From positions 62,001 to 126,000 of the forward strand of contig JABABD010000005.1 in assembly GCA_014238425.1 (NCBI GenBank): a stretch of 64,000 nt of DNA, read 5' to 3'. Below are positions 16,389-26,143 of this stretch, one piece after another. Numbering within the stretch: the first letter of the stretch is position 1; every line of letters begins with the position of its first letter. The position numbers were made by a program, and so were the translations under genes. Below the pieces are notes generated by a model. It was not told the DNA's origin. It saw only the letters and a list, made by a program, of their open reading frames with translations, and ran no database searches. The stretch comes from Flavobacteriaceae bacterium (GTDB taxonomy: Bacteria > Bacteroidota > Bacteroidia > Flavobacteriales > Flavobacteriaceae).

Positions 16389-18872
16389 ATGTTACACTAC
16401 ATATTACAAACCATCGCATTCCAGTTGTTTTTCTTGATTGTCTATGATCTATTCTTGAAGAAAGAAACATTCTTTAATTGGAATAGAGTGTATCTTTTGA
16501 TTACCTCTGCATTATCATTGGCTTTGCCATTTATTAAAATAGACCGCTTTAGTCAAGTCATCCCGCAAGAATATATAGTGAATCTACCTCAGGTAGTCAT
16601 TGGTTCTCTTTCTGAGCAAAAGATTGATGCAATGAATTTGACCAATGTTACAATGCAAGATACATCTATATGGTCATGGGAGTTATTGCTTTATCTTGGT
16701 ATGGTCGTCGCTTTTATGATTCTTTTGGTCAAGATGATCAAACTAGCGGTCATGATTCAAAGAAATCCAAAAAGCTGGAAAGACAACCTTCTTATTGTTA
16801 AGTTATTAAATAGTACTAGGGCATTTTCGTTTTTTCACTATATTTTTTTAGGAGAAAGAATCGCAGCCTCAGATAGAGTTTCCATTTTAAAACACGAACA
16901 AGTGCACGTGGAGCAAAGACACACATTAGATCTTCTCTTTTTTGAAGCATTACGAATTGTGTTTTGGTTTAATCCGTTGATATATATGTACCAAAACAGG
17001 ATGGCCGAGCTTCATGAATTTATTGCAGATGCAAGAGCCGTAAAACATCAAGATAGGTCCGCATATTATGAAAACTTATTATCTCAAGTTTTTGAGACAC
17101 AGAATTTGTCATTCATCAATCCATTTTTTAAAAAATCATTAATTAAAAAGCGAATCGTCATGTTAAGCAAACATCCATCAAAGCAAACACAACTATTAAA
17201 ATATGCCTTATTAATACCTATGGTATTTGGAATGTTAATGTACACTTCTGCTAGTGCACAGGAAATAAATGTATCTAAACTAGTGGATCAAGAAATGTAT
17301 AATGAGTTGAAATTAGAGTTGCAAAAAATGCAGGATCAGGATGCTACACCGTCTGAAGTAATACACGCTTTTTCGCCATTTATTGAAAGTCTAGAACCTA
17401 ATAAAGAAGAATTTTATCGAGCTTTTGTTTATCGAGAATATTCTGTCAAGGAATTCGTAGAAAACATGAAAAAAAAGGGACTTTCCGAGGAAAAACTTTC
17501 AGAGATGAAAATTAAGCTAGCACCTAAACATAATTATAAGGAGTACCTACAATTTTTGAAAACCGATGAAGGATTGAAAAAATGGGAACTTTCACCAACT
17601 TCTGGTGTGATCAGACAAGTTGTGAGTGATATAAATAATTTGACAGAAGCGGAGTCGGAAAGGTTAATAGAAGGTAAAAGTTTTGTAGATCAAGAAAAAT
17701 TCATTGATTTCTACAAACTGATTTTAACAGATGGTAAATCTACCAAGGTTTTTGAGAACACTAAAAAAAGTAAACGCATTGCCAAAGGATCTCCAGACAT
17801 ATCAAGTGGAGAACTTGAAGTGCCTTTTGCCATAATAGAGCAACCTCCTATGTATCCAGGCTGTGAGACTGATGATAATAAACAGCAAAAGGATTGTTTA
17901 TCCAGAGAAATATCTAAGCATGTACAAAAAAACTTCAATATTGAATTGGCCAGAAGCCTTAAGCTAGTTGGGAGACAAAAAATAAATGTGGTTTTTAAGA
18001 TAGATAAAAATGGATATATTACTGGAATTCGCTCTAGAGCTCCACATCCAGCTTTAGAAACAGAAGTAATACGAGTTATTTCTAGTTTACCGAGAATGAT
18101 GCCAGGAATGCATAAAGGGAAACCTGTTATCGTGCCTTATTCATTACCTATTATTTTTCAAGTTAAAGGAGATGGTTCAGCTGCTTTGACACCACTTATC
18201 GAAAAGCTGATTGCGATGAGAAAGCAAATCGAAGTTCAAGGACATACCAACGATAAAGAGCAAAAAGGATTTGATTTATTATTGGAAGTCGTGACTGGCA
18301 CTAAATTTAACCCAGAATTAGTAAAAGAAACCCAGAGATATACCTCTCTAAAAGAGAGAACACTATTAATGGAGAAAATTTCAGATGTATTTGAACAGGT
18401 CCAGATCCAGGGTAATATTTCTAAAAAAGAAGAGGAGGCACTAAAAGGTTTTTTAATCTTGGTTACCGAGGATGGACTTAGTAATCCGGCCTTAGAAGAA
18501 GGCATAGATTCTGTAGAGATACCTTTTGGAGTCGTTGAACAGGTGCCCGTATTTCCCGGCTGTAATGGTAAAACCAATTTAGAAAACAAAGAATGTACAG
18601 TTATAGCAATAACGGAACATATTCATGCTAATTTCAATAAAAAACTAGCAAGTTCTTTAGGATTAGAAGGAAGTGCAAGAATAAGTGCAGTATTCAAAAT
18701 TAACGCGGAAGGTAATATTGAAGACATTAGAACTAGAGCGCCTCATCCGGAACTTGAAAAAGAAGCTGTTCGAGTGATTAGTAATTTTCCGCAAATGCAA
18801 CCTGGAATGCAACAAGGGAAGGCTGTAACGGTTCTTTATTCGTTGCCTATAATTTTTACTGTAAAAGAATAA
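16389..18872 (+). CDS. BlaR1-type M56 metallopeptidase with two TonB-C-like domains
   Basis: 827 residues. The N-terminal membrane part (about 1-290) holds the M56 zinc site HEQVH (169-173) with a third ligand Glu210 in AELHEFIADA, plus about four membrane helices, the last near 270-290. The long exported part ends in two homologous domains (starting near 475 and 713), each with a PG-C pair (YPGCE...DC and FPGCN...EC), VFKI(D/N), IRxRAPHPxLExE(A/V)xRVI and a closing YSLPIIF, as in energy-transducer TonB C-termini. Beta-lactam sensing is not implied; most Bacteroidota M56 proteins have unknown signals. The stop overlaps the next ATG (TAATG). Confidence 0.9.
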   Translation: MLHYILQTIAFQLFFLIVYDLFLKKETFFNWNRVYLLITSALSLALPFIKIDRFSQVIPQEYIVNLPQVVIGSLSEQKIDAMNLTNVTMQDTSIWSWELLLYLGMVVAFMILLVKMIKLAVMIQRNPKSWKDNLLIVKLLNSTRAFSFFHYIFLGERIAASDRVSILKHEQVHVEQRHTLDLLFFEALRIVFWFNPLIYMYQNRMAELHEFIADARAVKHQDRSAYYENLLSQVFETQNLSFINPFFKKSLIKKRIVMLSKHPSKQTQLLKYALLIPMVFGMLMYTSASAQEINVSKLVDQEMYNELKLELQKMQDQDATPSEVIHAFSPFIESLEPNKEEFYRAFVYREYSVKEFVENMKKKGLSEEKLSEMKIKLAPKHNYKEYLQFLKTDEGLKKWELSPTSGVIRQVVSDINNLTEAESERLIEGKSFVDQEKFIDFYKLILTDGKSTKVFENTKKSKRIAKGSPDISSGELEVPFAIIEQPPMYPGCETDDNKQQKDCLSREISKHVQKNFNIELARSLKLVGRQKINVVFKIDKNGYITGIRSRAPHPALETEVIRVISSLPRMMPGMHKGKPVIVPYSLPIIFQVKGDGSAALTPLIEKLIAMRKQIEVQGHTNDKEQKGFDLLLEVVTGTKFNPELVKETQRYTSLKERTLLMEKISDVFEQVQIQGNISKKEEEALKGFLILVTEDGLSNPALEEGIDSVEIPFGVVEQVPVFPGCNGKTNLENKECTVIAITEHIHANFNKKLASSLGLEGSARISAVFKINAEGNIEDIRTRAPHPELEKEAVRVISNFPQMQPGMQQGKAVTVLYSLPIIFTVKE

Positions 18873-19492
18873 TGACAGCAATTAGGTTATATATGAAAAA
18901 CAAGTTCAAAGGATTACTATTTCTGATTTGTATCAGTGTGATAGCATTATCTGTTTCTTGTACTCAAGAATCTAATACTTCTGAGTATGCAGATACAGAG
19001 TTGCTTAAAAGAGTTATAGCAGTGCAGGAGCAAATGCAAAAACAAGGAAATATAACCGAAAAAGAAAAACAAGCTATTTTAAGTTTAGCAAGTCTCGTTT
19101 CTTCTGATGGTATGGATGACCCACTTATTGATGATGCTATTTCTTTTAATGATGTAGAAAATGGACCAGTTTATCCTGGTTGTGAAAACCTACCTCAAGA
19201 AGGAATAAAAGAATGTTTTATTAATAATATTACTAAATTCGTTAGTGCTGAGTTTAATCCAGATATTGCAGATAGTCTCAACTTATCTGGCGCTCAAAAA
19301 ATTGTGATATTTTTCAAAATCGACAAGAAAGGTAAAATATCAAATCTAAAAGTTAGAAATACCAATTTAGTTTTACAAGCGGAAGCGGTTCGCGTTATAA
19401 AGAAATTGCCGGACATGGTTCCTGCATCCCATAAGGGTAGTAACGTAGGTGTTATGTATTCGCTTCCCATAATTTTTAAAATAAAAGATTAG
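18872..19492 (+). CDS. Lipoprotein with a TonB-C-like domain
   Basis: 206 residues; the ATG overlaps the M56 stop (TAATG). An ATG seven codons later (18893, MKNKFKGLLFLICISVIAL) is an alternative and gives a cleaner signal; Cys30 in SVSC would be lipidated. The C-terminal 110 residues repeat the module of the upstream M56 protein: VYPGCEN...KECF, FFKIDKKGKI, AEAVRVIKKLPDM and YSLPIIFKIKD. It looks like a free-standing, duplicated copy of the sensor's exported domain. Role unknown; probably acts in the periplasm with the M56 protein. Confidence 0.8.
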   Translation: MTAIRLYMKNKFKGLLFLICISVIALSVSCTQESNTSEYADTELLKRVIAVQEQMQKQGNITEKEKQAILSLASLVSSDGMDDPLIDDAISFNDVENGPVYPGCENLPQEGIKECFINNITKFVSAEFNPDIADSLNLSGAQKIVIFFKIDKKGKISNLKVRNTNLVLQAEAVRVIKKLPDMVPASHKGSNVGVMYSLPIIFKIKD

Positions 19493-20631
19493 TGAGGAGA
19501 ATTTTATTCATTTTAATAGTGTTATCAATCGTTAAAACCGAAGCGCAATCTTCGGTTTTAACAGTTGCAGATAGTCTGTACACAATGGGTAATTATAGTA
19601 AGGCTATTGATACTTACAAGACGCATCCAGTTAAAGAAGATACTTTCGAGCCTATAGCTAAAGCCTATTTGGCTTTAGGGAATTACGACGAAGCTCTTTT
19701 ATATTATGATAGGGCTTTACATAGTGATCAAGAAAATGCTTTACTGAAGTACGACTATGCGAAATTGCTTGCAAGAATGAAGAACTATGATAAAGCGTCT
19801 TCTTTTTTCTCTGAGCTCATTGAGGCAGATAGTGAAAACCCCAATTTTCATTATGAGTTAGGTTTGGTGCAAGAAAAGTTGCCTGATACGGTAGGAGTAG
19901 CACAAAAAAGTTTTAAGACCGCCTTTGATTTAGATGACACACATCAAAAGGCCATTTATAAGTTAGCAAAATTCAATTTGCAAAAACGATATTATGTGCT
20001 TGTAGATCAGTATGTAGATAAAGGATTGACATCATATGCTGCTAATAGGCAGTTGATAAGCTTAAAGGCGCAAAATTTTTATTGGCAAGAAATGTATGAT
20101 GATGCGGCTGTTTGGTTTGAGAAACTAATTGCATTAGGAGAATCATCACAATTTATTCATGAGAAGTTGAGCTTTTGTTACGTGCGTTTATATGATAATA
20201 AGAATGCTTTGATTCATTGCGAAAAGGCTTTAAGATATGAACCAAGGAATCCAACAAACTTATATATTCTCGGACAGATCTATCAGCAGGAACATGATTA
20301 CGCGAATGCCGAAAAATATTATAAAAAATCTATAGAGATTTTAGACACTCCTTTAGATGCGGAGTACACCAAATTGGCAACGGCCTTGAATGCACAGAAA
20401 AAATATGATGAGGCTATAAAGACACTTCAAAAGGCCATAGAGGAGAATCCTAAGAACATGCAAGCCAAGTTCTTTATGCTGACTGCAAAATCGGCTTATT
20501 ATAAGGATATTGATGAGAAAATCAGGTTACATGAAGCGTTCATTAAAAAATACCCTAACACACGACATGGGCGGTTTGTTAAACTGTTGTTGCGTGATTT
20601 GAAGGAGGAAAAATTCATGGAGAAAAACTAA
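19492..20631 (+). CDS. TPR-repeat protein, exported
   Basis: 379 residues from a GTG that overlaps the previous stop (TAGTG). A signal peptide (MRRILFILIVLSIVKTEAQS) is followed by about nine tetratricopeptide repeats (for example AKAYLALGNYDEALLYYDRALH and LGQIYQQEHDYANAEKYYKKSIE). No enzymatic domain. Such repeat scaffolds bind other proteins; tight coupling to the M56 protein and its satellite lipoprotein suggests it works in the same envelope complex. Ends with a basic, charged tail. Confidence 0.85.
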   Translation: MRRILFILIVLSIVKTEAQSSVLTVADSLYTMGNYSKAIDTYKTHPVKEDTFEPIAKAYLALGNYDEALLYYDRALHSDQENALLKYDYAKLLARMKNYDKASSFFSELIEADSENPNFHYELGLVQEKLPDTVGVAQKSFKTAFDLDDTHQKAIYKLAKFNLQKRYYVLVDQYVDKGLTSYAANRQLISLKAQNFYWQEMYDDAAVWFEKLIALGESSQFIHEKLSFCYVRLYDNKNALIHCEKALRYEPRNPTNLYILGQIYQQEHDYANAEKYYKKSIEILDTPLDAEYTKLATALNAQKKYDEAIKTLQKAIEENPKNMQAKFFMLTAKSAYYKDIDEKIRLHEAFIKKYPNTRHGRFVKLLLRDLKEEKFMEKN

Positions 20632-20671
20632 AATCCAAAAAAATCGTACTTTCGAATCAATTAATGAACTC

Positions 20672-21148
20672 ATGAAGTACGCTTGTTTTACAATCCTTTT
20701 TTTGCTATTTACATCCTGTGATTATTTGAATGTAAAAAAGACATCTTCTGAGGATATCTTGAAGGAAGAATTACAGAGTTTTAATTGGAATGAATTAGAT
20801 GTTTATCCTACGTTTTCAAAGTGTGATTCGGCAGTTACGAAACTAGAAAAGAAGCAATGTTTTGAAAATGAATTGACTGCCCAATTGACTCACTATTTGA
20901 GTCATCAACATTTTGTGGTAGGACAAAATATAAGTGATACATTAGAGTTAACAGTTGTTATTTCAGATAAAGGAAAAGCCACTATCACAAATGTTAAAGT
21001 AAAAGAAGAAACACTAAAAGCACTACCGAATATAAAAGAGGTCATCTTGAGAAGTACTGATTCTCTTCCATCTATATTCCCAGGATTAAAAAGAGGCCAG
21101 CAAGTAACATCACAATTTAAATTGCCTGTTGTTATTGCAGTAAATTAA
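20672..21148 (+). CDS. Small lipoprotein with a diverged TonB-C-like domain
   Basis: 158 residues; signal MKYACFTILFLLFTSC with lipobox FTSC. The rest is a divergent copy of the module in the two genes upstream: YPTFSKCDSAVTKLEKKQCF keeps the Cys pair, then VVISDKGKATITNVKV, SIFPGLKRGQQV and FKLPVVIAV replace the canonical stretches. Its position 41 bases after the TPR gene makes it the fifth member of the operon. Its stop overlaps that of the convergent Bax-inhibitor-like gene. Confidence 0.78.
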   Translation: MKYACFTILFLLFTSCDYLNVKKTSSEDILKEELQSFNWNELDVYPTFSKCDSAVTKLEKKQCFENELTAQLTHYLSHQHFVVGQNISDTLELTVVISDKGKATITNVKVKEETLKALPNIKEVILRSTDSLPSIFPGLKRGQQVTSQFKLPVVIAVN

Positions 21149-21885
21149 AAACGGATTGCTAGTTTCTTCATCAATCGTAAAATTTCGTAGTATAACCATA
21201 CAAGCGTAACCAATAGCCCCCAAGTAGCTAACCATTCTTTGTATTTTGGTGCCTTGTTTTTGTAACGTTCTATATAATCGAAATCTAGAAGCAGTGAGAA
21301 AGAGGCCACTACTGCGGCAATAATGTTGAAACTAATGGCTATCCAAGACGTACCCCAAATAAAAGTGGCTTTTATTCCAAAAAAGCTTAAAATCCATGAG
21401 ATGATATAGATGACAAATATGGTAGTTGCTGCTGTAATAATGACACTCCTTAATTGTTTTGTGACGATGATGATACGCGTTTGATATAAGAATAATATTA
21501 CAAAAAATGTAATGATCGTAACTCCTATCGCTTGATAGGGTAGATCTGGGAACTTGGCATGTGCCCATGAACTAAGGCCTCCTAAAAATAGTCCTTTAGA
21601 AATGGCATAAATAGGCACTAAGATATGTGCCCAATGGTTTTTGAGTGAAATTAGGATGCTACATACAATAGCAGCAAGCATGCCGCCATAAGTATACCAT
21701 TTGATGTCTACTCCTTCGGTATAGAGATTCCAAACATATACTGTCATGGAAGCTATGATAAGAATCATTGCTAGGGATTTTATAAAAATCCCAGTGACCG
21801 TCATTTTTTTGGAAGAGTGATTGTCTCCATCCCAAAAGTAACCTGTAAATGCTGGATTTGATGTTTTATAATTGAATAAACCCAC
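21145..21885 (-). CDS. Bax inhibitor-1 / YccA family membrane protein
   Basis: 246 residues with seven predicted membrane helices and the family pattern: SSKKMTVTGIFIKSLAMILI near the N-terminus, AISKGLFLGGLSSW, then the C-terminal DFDYIERYKNKAPKYKEWLATWGLLVTLVWLYYEILRLM. Members are inner-membrane proteins (pH-sensitive calcium leak or FtsH modulator in studied cases). GTG start; it overlaps the stop of the upstream OMP gene by one base, so the pair is coupled. Confidence 0.9.
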   Translation of the reverse strand: MGLFNYKTSNPAFTGYFWDGDNHSSKKMTVTGIFIKSLAMILIIASMTVYVWNLYTEGVDIKWYTYGGMLAAIVCSILISLKNHWAHILVPIYAISKGLFLGGLSSWAHAKFPDLPYQAIGVTIITFFVILFLYQTRIIIVTKQLRSVIITAATTIFVIYIISWILSFFGIKATFIWGTSWIAISFNIIAAVVASFSLLLDFDYIERYKNKAPKYKEWLATWGLLVTLVWLYYEILRLMKKLAIRF

Positions 21886-22763
21886 TATAAATTAAACTTG
21901 TAACCAATACTAAAATCTGTTGAGAAGTTCCCCTCATTATCCAAGAACAATGCGAATAACTCACCGTAAGATAGGGTTAAAAAAGCATTCTCTCCAACTT
22001 TAATATCTGCTCCAAGACCAAAAATAACTGGTGCATCAAAATTATTAGCTGACCGTTCTTCTGTTACGGGCATATCCATATCATCTAAATATGTAAAATC
22101 GCCTTTAGACGCACTAAATGTTGCTAATTTCAGGTTTCCATAGATGTTAAAACCTTCTTTTAGTATAAAACGATAGCGATAGCCTAATGATAATTCTGTT
22201 GCAGAGTAGTTTAATTTGTTACTTTTAAGTGTCTGTCTGAGCCCTAAAAAGGCTGCATGTCGCTTGGCTTTATTATCATCATACAATTCTAACTCAGCGG
22301 CGACTAATGGAGATAATTCGTTATCTGGATTAGCGATAAAAGGACTATTTGTAATACCACCTGAAAAACCTAGACGCGTTTTTACAGAAATCCTATTGGT
22401 ATTATATGTATAGTTTGGATCCATTGATGAATTATAGGCATTAACAAAGTCTTTTAAACTAAAAAGCAAGAGCTTTACTTTGTCATAATTCAAGTCGGCA
22501 TCTGCAGTGAATTCTTTTAATGTAGCAATGTATTCTTGATTATACTTACCGCTCTCATTTTTGGTGTTTATGAGTTCTTTAATAGCACCATCTTTAGTGA
22601 CAAAATAGCGATATTCACGGTCAATTATATTCCATAAAAGACCCATGGTTCCACTGACTTCTGTTTTTAACTCGTAAGATTCTCCGTTAACAGTGTAGGC
22701 TTGTTGCGCATTTAGTTGAATGGCACAGAGTATTACCAATGCTGTTATAAGTATTGTTTTCAT
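21885..22763 (-). CDS. Outer-membrane beta-barrel-like exported protein
   Basis: 292 residues with signal peptide MKTILITALVILCAIQLNAQ. The second half alternates hydrophobic and polar residues in beta strands (FLGLRQTLKSNKLNYSATELSLGYRYRFI, GENAFLTLSYGELFALFL) and ends DFSIGYKFNL, with the aromatic C-terminal pattern of outer-membrane barrels. No specific family recognised. Translationally coupled to the Bax-inhibitor-like gene downstream. Confidence 0.7.
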   Translation of the reverse strand: MKTILITALVILCAIQLNAQQAYTVNGESYELKTEVSGTMGLLWNIIDREYRYFVTKDGAIKELINTKNESGKYNQEYIATLKEFTADADLNYDKVKLLLFSLKDFVNAYNSSMDPNYTYNTNRISVKTRLGFSGGITNSPFIANPDNELSPLVAAELELYDDNKAKRHAAFLGLRQTLKSNKLNYSATELSLGYRYRFILKEGFNIYGNLKLATFSASKGDFTYLDDMDMPVTEERSANNFDAPVIFGLGADIKVGENAFLTLSYGELFALFLDNEGNFSTDFSIGYKFNL

Positions 22764-22817
22764 TTCGATTTGGGATTGAAATTCAGATTAAATATAAGAA
22801 ATTAATATGAAATCGGA

Positions 22818-23942
22818 TTATTTCTTGAAAGAACGCCCTTTCCAAGTATAACCACTATACCAAGAGCTTATAGCTATATATACATTAAAGAATGGGTATA
22901 ATAGACTACTTATAGTGTATGCGCTTAAATGCTTCGTTTTATTGAAAAATTGTGCCGTTTTGAAAATAAGCAATAAGTCAACGCTAAATTTTATAAGAAA
23001 CACATAGCCTATCATCTTAAAACTGAAAACACCAAAAAGACTGAAAAATGCGGCAGCTATTAGCGAAAAATTCATTAGCAATACAACGGAACCAACTAAT
23101 TTTCCAAAAGAATTAGAATAAGAAGACGTTTTTGCTGCCCATCGTTTACGTTGTGAAATTAATCGAGATACCGAATTTTGCGGTTTTGTTGTGACTATAG
23201 CCTCTTTTTGTTTTAAATACATCAGATCATCTGGATATTTTTGAATCATTTTTTCCATTAAGAAAATATCGTCTCCTGAAGCAATATGATCATTGCCATC
23301 AAAACCATTGACATTTTTGAATGCAACCTTTGAATAAGCCAGATTAGCACCATTGCACAAAAAAGGTTTGTTGATGCCAAAACCACCGATAGTAGCGCCA
23401 ACTAAACTCATGAAATCTAAAAGTTGGAAACGTTCTAAAAATGAATTGTTTATAGTGTAAGTTACTGGTCCGATAACCATCTTTGGTTGCTTTTCTTGAA
23501 TGCATGTATCAAAAGTTATCAGCCATTTCTCATTAAAAGTACAATCGGCATCTGAGGTTAATATCCAGTCCTTTTTTGAGGCATTAATAGCAGTATTAAT
23601 AGCATCTTTCTTTGGTGATCCAGTATTTCTTATGCTGTTTATTAGTGTGATAGTATTTTGAGAATTTGCTATATGTTTGGTTATTATCTCTACGGATTCA
23701 TCGGTAGATTCATCATTGACTAGAATAATTTCATATAAGGTTTCAGGATAATTCAGTTGAGATAGGGATTCTAAAAGGTTTGGCAGGTTCTCAGCTTCGT
23801 TTCTGAATGGTATGACGATTGAAAATGATGTATTGGATTCAGAATCTGTTAATTCGAAATCCTTAATTTTATCAAAACCCAGTATAAAGCGTCCGATGAC
23901 AACAAGATAAATGAGTGTAATGCTTATAAATGCTAATATCAT
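22818..23942 (-). CDS. Family 2 glycosyltransferase, membrane anchored
   Basis: 374 residues: an N-terminal membrane helix, then a GT-A catalytic domain with SIVIPFRNEAENLPNLLESL, the nucleotide-binding VNDESTDES, metal site SDADCTF, GDDIFLMEKM and QRKRWAAKT (the QxxRW motif of processive-type GT2s), and two or three C-terminal helices. It should transfer sugars onto a lipid or polysaccharide at the inner membrane. It overlaps the upstream flippase-like gene by four bases (ATGA), so the two likely act together on a glycolipid. Confidence 0.9.
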   Translation of the reverse strand: MILAFISITLIYLVVIGRFILGFDKIKDFELTDSESNTSFSIVIPFRNEAENLPNLLESLSQLNYPETLYEIILVNDESTDESVEIITKHIANSQNTITLINSIRNTGSPKKDAINTAINASKKDWILTSDADCTFNEKWLITFDTCIQEKQPKMVIGPVTYTINNSFLERFQLLDFMSLVGATIGGFGINKPFLCNGANLAYSKVAFKNVNGFDGNDHIASGDDIFLMEKMIQKYPDDLMYLKQKEAIVTTKPQNSVSRLISQRKRWAAKTSSYSNSFGKLVGSVVLLMNFSLIAAAFFSLFGVFSFKMIGYVFLIKFSVDLLLIFKTAQFFNKTKHLSAYTISSLLYPFFNVYIAISSWYSGYTWKGRSFKK

Positions 23943-24910
23943 TGGTCTTCTGAAGAAAAATAGTTGAAATTCAGAACGTGAAAACTTCCAAAAACCGAAG
24001 GTAATACAAAGTTAAGAATCCACATGAGTGTTGTTACACATAAAACTGTGAATTCGTTGATACCCATAAAGCCAAATATATACACCGCAACACTTCCTTT
24101 TACAACCACATCAAAAATAAAAAGTGAAGGAATTACGGATGATAGTAAGTACATGGAAGTAATTCCAATCATGATCTCTGGATAGTTCAATTCAACACCT
24201 AGAAGCGTTAGTAAAAAGTAAAATTGGTAAGAGAATATAGCATATCTGATAAGTGAAAGTAGTAGTATGAGGCTTTTTTTTTGAAAGGAGATTTCTTTAA
24301 GAAAGGTCATAATTCGGTTCATTGAAAACCCTTTGATCTTATAACGATTTTGTGTCACCCCCAATACTCCAAATATAGAAACCATTAATAATAAGAGCCC
24401 AAATCGTGAAACCCTATAATAAGAGATTTCTACACTATAGGTCGAAATAAAGTAATACAACCCAATAACACCTAAAATAACTGTAATACTCATTTGAGAG
24501 ACATTACCGATTAGATTTAACAATAGGATGCGTTTCCTAAAACGTTTTGGAAAATAAATGGCTTTAGCTCCATATTCACCAATTCTATTGGGTGTGAATA
24601 ACGAGGCCGTAAGGGCACTTAAGCTCTGTTTTGTCGCTTGTGAAATAGAGATATTTTTAATTATAGAGACTAATTTTTTCCATTTCAATATTTCTAAAAA
24701 CCAATTAAAAATGGTTAAAAAGAGTACAAAAACCATGTTTTTTGATGTGAAAACGTTGTTTTTTGATAAAAAATCAACAAAAACACGAAAATCTAATGTG
24801 CCATTATTTATCAATTTATTATAAATATAATAGGATGCACCAACCACAATAGCTAATTTAATTAATACAAAAAAGAATTGTTTAGTTTTGTAAGGCAACG
24901 TATAGTACAT
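23939..24910 (-). CDS. Flippase-like / LPG synthase TM-domain protein
   Basis: 324 residues from ATG 24910 (a GTG two codons upstream is also possible). About eight membrane helices with the signature of UPF0104/AglD2-like proteins: SLSALTASLFTPNRIGEYGAKAIYFP and IGITSMYLLSSVIPSLFIFDVVVKGSVAVYIFG. Related proteins are found with GT2 enzymes and may move or modify lipid-linked glycans; the lysyl-transferase domain of MprF is absent. Coupled to the GT2 gene by an ATGA overlap. Confidence 0.8.
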   Translation of the reverse strand: MYYTLPYKTKQFFFVLIKLAIVVGASYYIYNKLINNGTLDFRVFVDFLSKNNVFTSKNMVFVLFLTIFNWFLEILKWKKLVSIIKNISISQATKQSLSALTASLFTPNRIGEYGAKAIYFPKRFRKRILLLNLIGNVSQMSITVILGVIGLYYFISTYSVEISYYRVSRFGLLLLMVSIFGVLGVTQNRYKIKGFSMNRIMTFLKEISFQKKSLILLLSLIRYAIFSYQFYFLLTLLGVELNYPEIMIGITSMYLLSSVIPSLFIFDVVVKGSVAVYIFGFMGINEFTVLCVTTLMWILNFVLPSVFGSFHVLNFNYFSSEDQ

Positions 24911-24938
24911 ACCCACAAATTAAAACTATTATTGCGAT

Positions 24939-25583
24939 ATGGAATTCTATTCATTAAAATATAAACGAGTTACATGTCTATTTTTACTAGGCTTGGTTAC
25001 TTTAAATGGATTTGCCCAAAGTGAGACCAGTAAATGGAAGTTTCAGATAGGATTTGGAGTTAATTTTCCTGAGAACACAGGATTTGTGAATCCGTATGAG
25101 CCCAAACCACTTAATTTCCCCACTATAAATTTAGGAATACAACATTTGTTTACGAGTGAGTTAGGAGCGAAACTTGATTTTGGGTACAATCGATTTTCTA
25201 ATGCTGATAGCACACCAGAATTTAAGACTAATTATACGCGCTTGAACGTGCAATTTGTATACGATGCTACGAAAAGCCTAAATTTCTTACCACCTCATAC
25301 AGGCGTAGTTGGTCATATCGGACCAGGACTAACGTTTATGAAACCACTTGGCAATTTTACGGCCAACAAGCAAACGTATGTTAATTTACTAGCAGGTTTT
25401 GAATTTCATTATGGGATTACTGATACAGTATCTGTGTTTAGTGATCTGTCTTATATATATGGTTTGGGTGGAAATAAAACTTACGATCCTGTTCGCGAAG
25501 GTTTTGGAGCTTTTAGAGGAAGTTTATTTACGGTGAGTTTTGGAATTTCTGTATCCTTAAGTGGTTGTCAATATTGCGATTGA
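24939..25583 (+). CDS. Outer-membrane beta-barrel protein
   Basis: 214 residues; N-terminal signal ending LVTLNGFAQSE. The mature part has barrel-like strands and turns (WKFQIGFGVNFPE, ELGAKLDFGYNRFSN, TRLNVQFVYDATKSL, LLAGFEFHYGITDTVSVFSDLSYIYG) and ends near SLFTVSFGISVSL. It resembles small OmpA/OmpW-like barrels of Bacteroidota without a peptidoglycan-binding domain. Its TGA overlaps the ruvC ATG (TGATG). Confidence 0.72.
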   Translation: MEFYSLKYKRVTCLFLLGLVTLNGFAQSETSKWKFQIGFGVNFPENTGFVNPYEPKPLNFPTINLGIQHLFTSELGAKLDFGYNRFSNADSTPEFKTNYTRLNVQFVYDATKSLNFLPPHTGVVGHIGPGLTFMKPLGNFTANKQTYVNLLAGFEFHYGITDTVSVFSDLSYIYGLGGNKTYDPVREGFGAFRGSLFTVSFGISVSLSGCQYCD

Positions 25584-26137
25584 TGGTAAAGGAGACAATT
25601 ATATTAGGTATTGATCCAGGAACAACCATCATGGGGTTTGGACTTATAAAAGTGATTAATAAGAAGATGGAATTTATCCAACTTAATGAGCTTAATCTCA
25701 AAAAATATGATGATCATTACGTAAAATTGAAACTTATCTTCGAGCGTACCATCGAACTCATTGAAACACATCATCCAGACGAGATTGCTATAGAAGCTCC
25801 TTTTTATGGCAAGAATGTGCAGAGTATGCTCAAATTAGGTCGCGCACAAGGTGTGGCCATGGCGGCAGGTTTGTCCAGGGAGATACCAATAACAGAATAT
25901 TTACCTAAAAAGATAAAGATGGCCATTACTGGTAACGGGAATGCTAGTAAAGAACAGGTTGCTAAGATGCTTCAAAGTATGCTAGGGCTAAAGACCTTAC
26001 CTAAAAACCTGGATGCTACTGACGGCTTAGCTGCTGCGGTGTGCCATTTTTATAATATGGGTAAATCTACAATTGGTAAGAGTTATTCAGGTTGGGACGC
26101 GTTTGTAAAGCAGAATGAAAAGCGAGTTAAGAAGTAG
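25583..26137 (+). CDS. ruvC: Holliday junction endodeoxyribonuclease RuvC
   Basis: 184 residues from ATG 25583, chosen over an ATG six codons upstream because it forms a TGATG overlap with the preceding gene and starts just before the fold (MVKETIILGIDPGTT). The acidic catalytic residues are visible in GIDPGTTIMG, IAIEAPFYGKN and ATDGLAAAVCHF; KLGRAQGVAMAA is the dimer/DNA-binding helix. Resolves Holliday junctions with RuvAB, whose genes are not in the window. hemW follows after 6 bases. Confidence 0.93.
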   Translation: MVKETIILGIDPGTTIMGFGLIKVINKKMEFIQLNELNLKKYDDHYVKLKLIFERTIELIETHHPDEIAIEAPFYGKNVQSMLKLGRAQGVAMAAGLSREIPITEYLPKKIKMAITGNGNASKEQVAKMLQSMLGLKTLPKNLDATDGLAAAVCHFYNMGKSTIGKSYSGWDAFVKQNEKRVKK

Positions 26138-26143
26138 GTTTCT

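Noticed and set aside
16389-18872. Beta-lactam resistance sensor (BlaR1)
   Set aside because: Only the M56 and BlaI parts are shared; there is no penicillin-binding sensor domain and no beta-lactamase gene nearby.
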